Shown here piece after piece: positions 9,193 through 14,627 of a DNA stretch of 14,627 bases. Position 1 is the stretch's first letter, and every line of letters begins with the position of its first letter. The notes below the pieces were generated by a model. The model made no database searches and was not told the origin of the DNA. It saw only the letters and a list, made by a program, of their open reading frames with translations. Source of the DNA: Mucidula mucida (Eukaryota > Basidiomycota > Agaricomycetes > Agaricales > Physalacriaceae); contig JADNYV010000837.1 in assembly GCA_015501055.1 (NCBI GenBank), positions 1 to 14,627 of the forward strand, in the 5' to 3' direction. The translations under genes and the position numbers were made by a program.

Positions 9193-10809
9193 ATGAACAA
9201 GGCCAAGTCGAAAGGACCGCAGAACCAACAAGCTGCTGGTGCTTACAAGGCTGAATCGATCAAAGTATTTCTCGCATTTGTCTACTATAGCGCGTCTGAC
9301 ATGGGACAAGGATGTCGCTGAGTTCCTCAACATTACCATCTCAGACTCGGTCGCCTCCTCTCTCGCCAGTGATGTGGAATACAGACTGCACCAGGTCATC
9401 GAGGTCTGAGCGCTGCATGCTTTCGAAATGTATGCACTGATCTTACGCCAGGAAGCAGCACGCTTTATGCGCCATGGACGCAGAACAACGATGACGACCG
9501 CGGACATTGACCAGGCATTTCGTGTCCTCAACATCGAGCCCTTGTACGGTCACACCCCTCACAATCCTCCGACATTCAGACGCGCCCCGCCTTTCTCAAA
9601 TATGCCTTCTGCTGGATCCGTTTACTTTGTTGAGGACGAGGAAATAGACTTTGACCGCATTCTTCGAGAAGAAAAAATATCCATGCTTCCCGGAGTAAAC
9701 TGGACTGCGCATTGGCTGGCTGTAGAGGGCGTGCAACCTCTTATACCCGAAAATCCGCCTGCTATTCCACGCGACGTTGAACCGGAAGCTGGAAAATCTC
9801 CTCTACTAACAAACGGTACTGCTGCATCATCGTTACAGGCAGTGACAACGAAGAAGCAACAACAACAACAGCAGCAACAGCAACAGCTTGTCAAGCAGGT
9901 TCTTTCGCGTGAACTGCAACTCTACTACAGCCGCCTGACATCTTCACTTCTACCACCCACTTCCGATTTCGCGAAGCGTACAGCGGCTCTTGCCAGTCTC
10001 AAAAACGACGCAGGTCTCCAAGCGCTTCTACCCTATTTGATCAAATGGGTCGGAGAAGGTGTTGTAGGCGCCTTGAAGGACGGTCTTCAAAGTGAAAACG
10101 ACGGACGAGTCCTTGAAGTCCTCTTGGACGTCATCAGCTCACTTATGGAGAACAAGACACTCTTTGTCGAGCCTTATGTAGGAGCACTTTCTACTTTTGC
10201 AATGCTTGCTCACTGGCTGAAATCCAGCTTCACCAAATTTTACCTCCCATCCTTTCGACTTTGCTTCATTCTTCTCTTCCTCCATCACATGCAGAATACC
10301 TTCGTACATCAGCTGCTCAGACTCTATCTCGACTGCTCACCCAGCATTCTACAACATACCCATCACTCTCACCGCGAATAATGAAGACTCTACTCCTTGG
10401 TCTTGTCGCTCCTGGGAAGAGTAAAGGCACTCGAGAAGGTGCAATACGCGGTCTCATGGGCGTTGGGAAGGAAGCTGTCAGGAAAGGCCTCGTAGAAGGA
10501 GGCGGGGCCAAAGTTGTAGGCAGTGAATGTTCGGGGCAAGATCCAACCACCATGTCATTGGTTTCATCAGTCATGGTATGTTTCCTGACTCTCTCTTGTT
10601 CTACACTAAAATGTTTGCAGGATGCATTCACCGTGTTGTATCCGCCTTCGGACATGCCCGAGAGTCTCGAGCTCTCTCGGGAGAGCGATATCATCTTCTC
10701 ACAAAAGCTTAGGGATGTTTTGGGTGACTTTTTTGCGAACAAGTTGTCGGGCGATGCTGGATGGGCTCGGGGCGTGTTAGGCGTGCAAAGTAATGGCAAC
10801 AATTCATGA
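9193..10809 (+). CDS. TAF6: TFIID subunit TAF6 (histone-fold, HEAT-like domain)
   Basis: TAF6 is a TBP-associated factor. Its histone fold pairs with TAF9 in the core of TFIID (and of SAGA in yeast), in the nucleus. Five exons: 9193-9264, 9311-9403, 9452-10177, 10228-10575, 10621-10809. They are joined by GT-AG introns of 46, 48, 50 and 45 nt with CTGAC/CTGAT-like branch sites, giving about 475 aa, in line with the family. The histone fold spans about residues 17-90 (AESIK, DVAEFLNITISD, LASDVEYRLHQVI, FMRHGRRTTMTTADIDQAF, VLNIEPLYGH). A Q10 run lies at 191-200. The conserved HEAT-like C-terminal domain follows at about 202-415 (LSRELQLYYSRLTSSL, LLPYLIKWVGEGV, LHQILPPILSTLLHSSLP, ILRT/AAQTLSRLL-type helices). 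ATG 9193 was chosen because it directly precedes the conserved start in the right phase. No frame defects. Divergent from NUP159. Confidence 0.93.
9857..9886 (+). repeat. CAA/CAG run encoding ten glutamines in TAF6
   Basis: Ten consecutive CAA or CAG codons follow two Lys codons and precede LVKQVLSREL, the first helix of the C-terminal domain. The tract is mixed (CAA and CAG), so it is less prone to slippage than a pure triplet run. It lies in the linker between the histone fold and the HEAT-like domain. Confidence 0.9.
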
Positions 10810-10975
10810 GCATGATATTTTTACCACTTTGTATCTCGTGGTGTAAGTTGCAGGTGTATTTCTAAGTAATGAAACGGAGATTGCATGAGTAATCGCCGTA
10901 CTCATGGCTATAACAGCTGTCAACATGCCAAGCTAGTCGTGCTCATCACTATCATCGAGATCCTCAACAGTCATA
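10810..10975. other. TAF6 to phosducin-like intergenic spacer
   Basis: This spacer of 166 bp holds the TAF6 3' end and the promoter of the next gene, both on the + strand. I see no distinct terminator or conserved element. A T-rich run near 10815-10825 could belong to 3'-end processing, but this is weak. Confidence 0.4.
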
Positions 10976-12093
10976 ATGGTACTCATCACCCAATGAATGC
11001 CCTCAGCATACTAATACTCAAAGCAGTACGCAGACATTGAAAGTCTCGTCCTGTCAGGAGAGCTCTTTAACGGGAAAGAGCGGTCCTCATCTCCCGTCCG
11101 GACACCATCCCCCTCGTCTGACAATGGCTGGCACGACGACGAGCTCAATGACAACAATCCTTCACCGCTTCCAGAGCCTCAGCAAGAATCCATAGGCATG
11201 GGTCCAGACGTACCGGCGTCAAAGGTGTCATCCGTGATCGCAACGAGCCCAGGACATCGAGAAACAACGCCATGCACAGGACATGGACGAGCTTAGGCAG
11301 CGCATGGAGAAGAACAGTCTTACTGGGAAGACGTATCTGGAGGAGGAACGAGAAAAGGCTGACAGGGGCGAGGAAAAGGTCGATCCATTGGTACAACGGG
11401 AACGCGAGCGCGTGGATGTGTTCGGAATGGCCAAGCAAGGCAGATTCGGACATCTAAGGGAAGTCGGCGCCGCAGGCTTTGTTCAGGCCGTCGAGCGAGA
11501 CGATAATGGTGCTGCATGGGTCGTAGTCCATCTCTATGACAAGGTCTGTGTCTCTCTAACTAACTAAACGTCGTCCTTATCTCAGTCTAGTCGCTGGATC
11601 GATGCTATACCCTCGACGATAACCTCACTCGTCTTGCTCGCCTCAATCCCAACACAAGTTCCTACGATGTCGCGCTTCTGCTCTCGGGTTCGCTTCAAAA
11701 GCTCCATCGTCTACCTCCAAGACGATACATCGACCGCCTCGTACTATACACGAAGACGATGAAGATGATGGAGATGGTTACTACGATGACAAGGACAACG
11801 AGGACGAGGACGAGGAAAGTGAAGAAGACGACAACGTCGATCTGGACATGTTGCCTACTATGCTGGTATATCGCAATGGCGAACTCGTTCATAATTGGGT
11901 TCGCGTGGATTGGGAGGCAGGAACTGCTGGGATAGAAGAACTTCTTGAAACGTATGTCATCTCTGTCGAGTTCAGGTCTAGCCCTAATGACGAGCCCAGA
12001 CACCATATATTATCTCGCGGCAAGATTGGAGGTGGGAATCTCGGGCTTCCCAGCGACGATGAGGACGATGGGCTTATGTTCTCTGATGATTGA
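10976..12093 (+). pseudogene. Phosducin-like protein gene with three frame breaks
   Basis: Phosducin-like proteins are thioredoxin-fold cofactors of CCT chaperonin and G-beta-gamma assembly. Proposed start ATG 10976, intron about 10979-11026 (branch TACTAATAC), exon from 11027 (YADIESLVLSGELF). The conserved N-terminal motif GVKGVIRDRNE lies at 11215-11247. Then come IEKQR, MDELRQRMEKN, FGHLREVGAAGFVQAV and VVVHLYDK, intron 11544-11590, SLDRCYTLDDNLTRLARLN, KFLRCRASALGF, an acidic insert, LPTMLVYRNGELVHNW, intron 11952-11999, HHILSRGK and stop 12091-12093. All family blocks are present in order. However, the frame drops by one base near 11210, near 11248 and near 11656. Each is consistent with a 1-nt deletion, the last shortening an A-run. 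As written, no full protein is encoded. A 43-nt GT-AG intron 11210-11252 could bypass the first two breaks but would remove the conserved motif. Family assignment is firm; pseudogene status is not. Confidence 0.75.
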
Positions 12094-12377
12094 TCAATGA
12101 GCTTGGACAACTCTTGTTCAGCTGACGTCCTAGACTGCAACGGTATGGTTGAATTTCCCCTCTTCGCTCGCATATTGATGTTATAAGCAGCTATACACTA
12201 TCTCAACACGTATCTGTATATCATATGAACGGTGGATAATGTACACTATTTACGTTCAATGTCTCTCCTGGAGGCAGCACTGCAACACTCGCATCTTCGA
12301 CAACATTCTCATTACCTCCAAAATTTTGTCTTCTGGTGCGCAACAAGCCATGTAATTTCCATAAATCCGGATCTCCC
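12094..12377. other. Convergent 3' intergenic region
   Basis: This lies between the stop of the phosducin-like gene (+) and the stop of the F-box gene (-). Both 3' ends must be here. I see no ORF, repeat, or structured RNA. An AT-richer stretch at about 12170-12250 is compatible with polyadenylation signals but none is canonical. Confidence 0.45.
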
Positions 12378-13865
12378 TCACACTCTCGACGCACCGAAAA
12401 CCCAGTTTGCCAATGCCTGAACCTCGACCTTGACAGTTTGAAACTCTATTTCCACCACGTTAATCAACCGCAGCGCTTTCCTTACGACGGCCGATGGAAT
12501 CACGCTGATTCGTGTCAACCATCCAGCATCGACGATGACGCGGAGAGCGACTAGCGGTAATCTCTCTAATCCTTCCATTTCCACAAAGCTTGCTTTCACG
12601 CTCGCATCACCGAACCCGTGCCCTCCCAGTCCAACCCACGCCTGGGTGACCTCCTCGGAAATGTCCTCACCTCGCGTAAATTAGGGAGAGACGATTGCAC
12701 GACGTGCACGAGGATTCTCCAAGGTGCTTCCACTTTGACGAGCTCTTTCAGCTCGGGAAGCGGAACGTCCTTGCCAGGCATGTATTGTTCCTCATCAGAG
12801 ACTCGTAAGCTCTTTAGACAAGGAAAGAGCGCGATGAAACGAAGATTGTCATCAATAGTGATGTCAGGACAAGCAAGGATGGAAAGCGACGTGAGACCAG
12901 GGGCAGCGATAGCCAGTGTGGGAAGCAGAGCTTGCCAGATGTGACTGGCAAAGCCGATATGGCTGATTGTCAGATCGTGCAAAGCGGGAAGCACAGACAG
13001 CGTCCAGTTTAATAACGGTGGGAGGAGGAGCATGGATGAACTGATGATCAAGCCTTGATCGAGTGCTGGGTGGCGCAGGCTCGACGAGGATGGTTTGTTC
13101 GCCCATTTTGACACGCTTGAACTCCCACCCAGGCCCTCGTATGGCATTGCGTCGGAAGGGCATCCCTCCCGTTCCGCCGCCGCGTGTATAGACGAACTGG
13201 TACGCGTAATTCATCACCTTCCCGTCAATGAGGCATATAGATGTGCAGCCCTTCTCTGTACATAGGTTAAGAAGGTTTCCGATAGCCAGTGACCAGGCAG
13301 CTAGCCACAGGTCGGTGCCTTGAACGCTGTTGTGATTCCAGTCGCGGCCAGAGAACCGAAGCGTCAATTGTATGAGAGATTTCAGCTTAGAGACTAGAAG
13401 CCGTAGACGCTCTATTGTCTGGATGATAGTGCTCTGTGGCGGTAGCGATTCCGGGAAGCTGCTATCGTGGTCTTCAAATGTACATGATAGATGCTGTATG
13501 GAGGGCACAAATATCGCTGCACGCAGACCAGATATGGCGTCATGTTGATCGTTTGAGGCATTGCGCACACGAAATTGCGAGAGCAGAGTAGGATTTGTGA
13601 TGCCAAAATGAGCGAGGTAGCTCTTTAGACATATATCGTGGAGTCGCTTGCAGGTGAGAGATACGCGAAACAACTGGATGATCTGGTTTTGATCGTCCCA
13701 GTCAAAATCATCCGCGAATATCTTGTGCAGCAGTTCATTTGGAAGGTGCAGAAGCGGAAATGAACCCTTGGACATGACAGACCGAATGAGAAGAGAATAT
13801 ATGGCTCCAGTCTGGCCTTGGCAGCTCTGCGCGTGATGAAATTGATCTCGATCGCTCTGTTCCAT
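12378..13865 (-). pseudogene. F-box domain protein gene with two frame breaks
   Basis: Predicted SCF substrate-receptor type protein, of a different subfamily from the one at 1136-2748. Two starts are possible: ATG 13865, or ATG 13775 directly before the F-box, which I prefer (MSKGSFPLLHLPNELLHKIF, then LFRVSLTCKRLHDICL). The middle contains LTLRFSGRDWN and GWEFKRVKMGEQTILVEPAP. The frame then changes near 13065 to continue with LIISSSMLLLPPLLNWTLSVL, LHDLTISHIGFASHIW, LTSLSILACPDITI, LKSLRVSDEE and LPNLREVRTFP. It changes again near 12615 to FVEMEGLERLPLVALRVIV and ends at TGA 12378-12380. The joined order matches fungal F-box proteins with a conserved S-S-S-x-L-L-L-P-P-x-L-x-W-T-L block. 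No intron of normal size fits either break. These may be real lesions or 1-nt sequence errors. It is divergent from the gene at 13956. Confidence 0.72.
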
Positions 13866-13955
13866 AAATAGGCTGTTACGCCTGTATTAAAGAACGGCAG
13901 CGTTCCTCGGGTTCAGATTTATCACGCTCACTCTGCGTTCTCCTCCTCATCAACC
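13776..13955. promoter_or_regulatory. Divergent promoter of F-box and epimerase-like genes
   Basis: The F-box gene (minus, preferred ATG 13775) and the epimerase-like gene (plus, ATG 13956) are head to head with 180 bp between starts, or 90 bp if the upstream F-box ATG at 13865 is used. A CT-rich stretch at 13927-13949 immediately precedes the plus-strand ATG (context TCAACCATGA), typical of fungal leaders. No TATA box is clear. Confidence 0.45.
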
Positions 13956-14627
13956 ATGATTGACATACTTATTCTTGGTGCTGGCTGGACATCTACCTTT
14001 CTTATTCCGCTTTGCGAAGCGGAAGGTGTCTCTTACGCTGCAACTACCCGCAGCGGCTCGAACTCTACGATTCCCTTCAATTTCCCGGATGATGCAGATT
14101 TCAGCAAGCTCCCAGACGCTCGAACCGTGCTGGTTACATTCCCTTTACAGAAGGGATGGTCTGCTCGTCTTTTTGATGGGTACGGGAGAAACGCGGACTG
14201 GATAGCGCTGGGAACGACGAGCATATGGGGAGCCGACGGTTGGAGTGATAGACATACTCCGTATACAAAAGACGGATAGAGCGCTCGCAGAGGATGAGTT
14301 TCCTGGCACAGTGCTTTGCCTTTCAGGACTCTGGGGCGGGCCACGTAACGCACGCAGATTTGTCTTAAAAGCGGCGGCTAGTAAGGCGGCGTTAGAAGCA
14401 AGAGTACATTTGTACCCTTCAATTTCGCTTCTCATCCGACTGACTTGGTCATTAGAATAGCTTGCATCTCATTCATGGACAGGACGTTGCTCGTGCCATC
14501 TTAGCTGTCACCGCAAACCATCTCCAGGTCGGTGGTTGCTCACCGACGGCCGTGTCTATGACTGGTGGGAGCTCTCGAGCGCTTGGTCTCCGGAACACGC
14601 AGGTTGGGTTCGCGAGTTGGTGAAGCA
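13956..14627 (+). pseudogene. NAD(P)-binding epimerase-like gene, partial, frame-broken
   Basis: Rossmann-fold protein related to NAD-dependent epimerase/dehydratases. The substrate is unknown. ATG 13956 opens with a dinucleotide-binding motif (ILILGAGWTSTFLIPLC) and continues with YAATTRSG, VLVTFPLQKGWSARLF and WIALGTTSIWGADGW. At about 14255-14262 the frame shifts after RHTPYTK to continue TDRALAEDEFPGTVLCLSGLW; an extra A in an AAAA run would explain it. A 52-nt intron 14404-14455 (branch CTGAC) joins KAALEAR to NSLHLIHGQDVARAILAV. A second change near 14528, consistent with a lost G, leads to RWLLTDGRVYDWWELSSAW and WVRELVK, where the window ends. Without the two shifts the gene would be typical of its family, so it is either recently inactivated or misread. 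The 3' end is missing. Confidence 0.72.

Noticed and set aside
9622..9894. Minus-strand frame with a poly-cysteine run
   Set aside because: The Cys run is the complement of the CAA/CAG glutamine tract of TAF6; TAF6 is clearly the real gene.
10976..12093. Programmed ribosomal frameshifting to explain the phosducin-like gene
   Set aside because: Three separate shifts would be needed, none at a recognisable slippery heptamer with a downstream structure. Simple base losses are more economical.
1..14627. Mobile element, CRISPR array, tRNA or rRNA genes
   Set aside because: No long terminal or inverted repeats, transposase or polymerase motifs, regular spacer arrays, or cloverleaf-forming segments were seen on either strand.

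Overview
The window looks like nuclear DNA of a filamentous basidiomycete, probably an Agaricomycete. It is gene-dense and both strands are used. Introns are short (45-57 nt) GT-AG introns with CTNAC/CTAAT-type branch sites. Flanking F-box genes are of the type greatly expanded in mushroom-forming fungi. I see no tRNA, rRNA, CRISPR array, transposon or prokaryotic-style element. The species cannot be told from sequence alone.

Layout: (1) 1-1135 holds only eroded coding traces, including a probable old F-box/leucine-rich relic. (2) 1136-2748 (+) is a nearly full-length F-box gene broken by about six frame changes. (3) 2859-9072 (-) is a large intact nine-exon nucleoporin gene (Nup159/Nup214 type, about 1937 aa) with a beta-propeller, long FG repeats, an acidic block and a coiled-coil tail. 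(4) 9073-9192 is a 120-bp head-to-head promoter. (5) 9193-10809 (+) is an intact five-exon TFIID subunit TAF6 gene (about 475 aa) with a poly-Q tract between its histone fold and its HEAT-like domain. (6) 10976-12093 (+) is a phosducin-like (thioredoxin-fold) gene with three single-base frame losses. (7) 12378-13865 (-) is a second F-box gene of a different subfamily with two frame changes. (8) 13956-14627 (+) is the 5' part of an NAD(P)-binding epimerase-like gene with two frame changes, running off the window.

The central 7.9 kb (NUP159 and TAF6) reads without one frame error across 14 exons. Every other recognisable gene carries one or more 1-nt-type frame breaks. Either decaying accessory or duplicate genes flank a constrained housekeeping core, or the flanks contain uncorrected indels. 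Several breaks sit in short homopolymers, so the second option is open.

NUP159 and TAF6 are functionally separate (mRNA export at the nuclear pore; RNA polymerase II initiation) but share a compact intergenic region. I find no convincing new multi-gene system. The points most worth a second look are the disrupted phosducin-like gene, the duplicated exon in NUP159, several in-frame stop-free introns, and the clustering of frame breaks.
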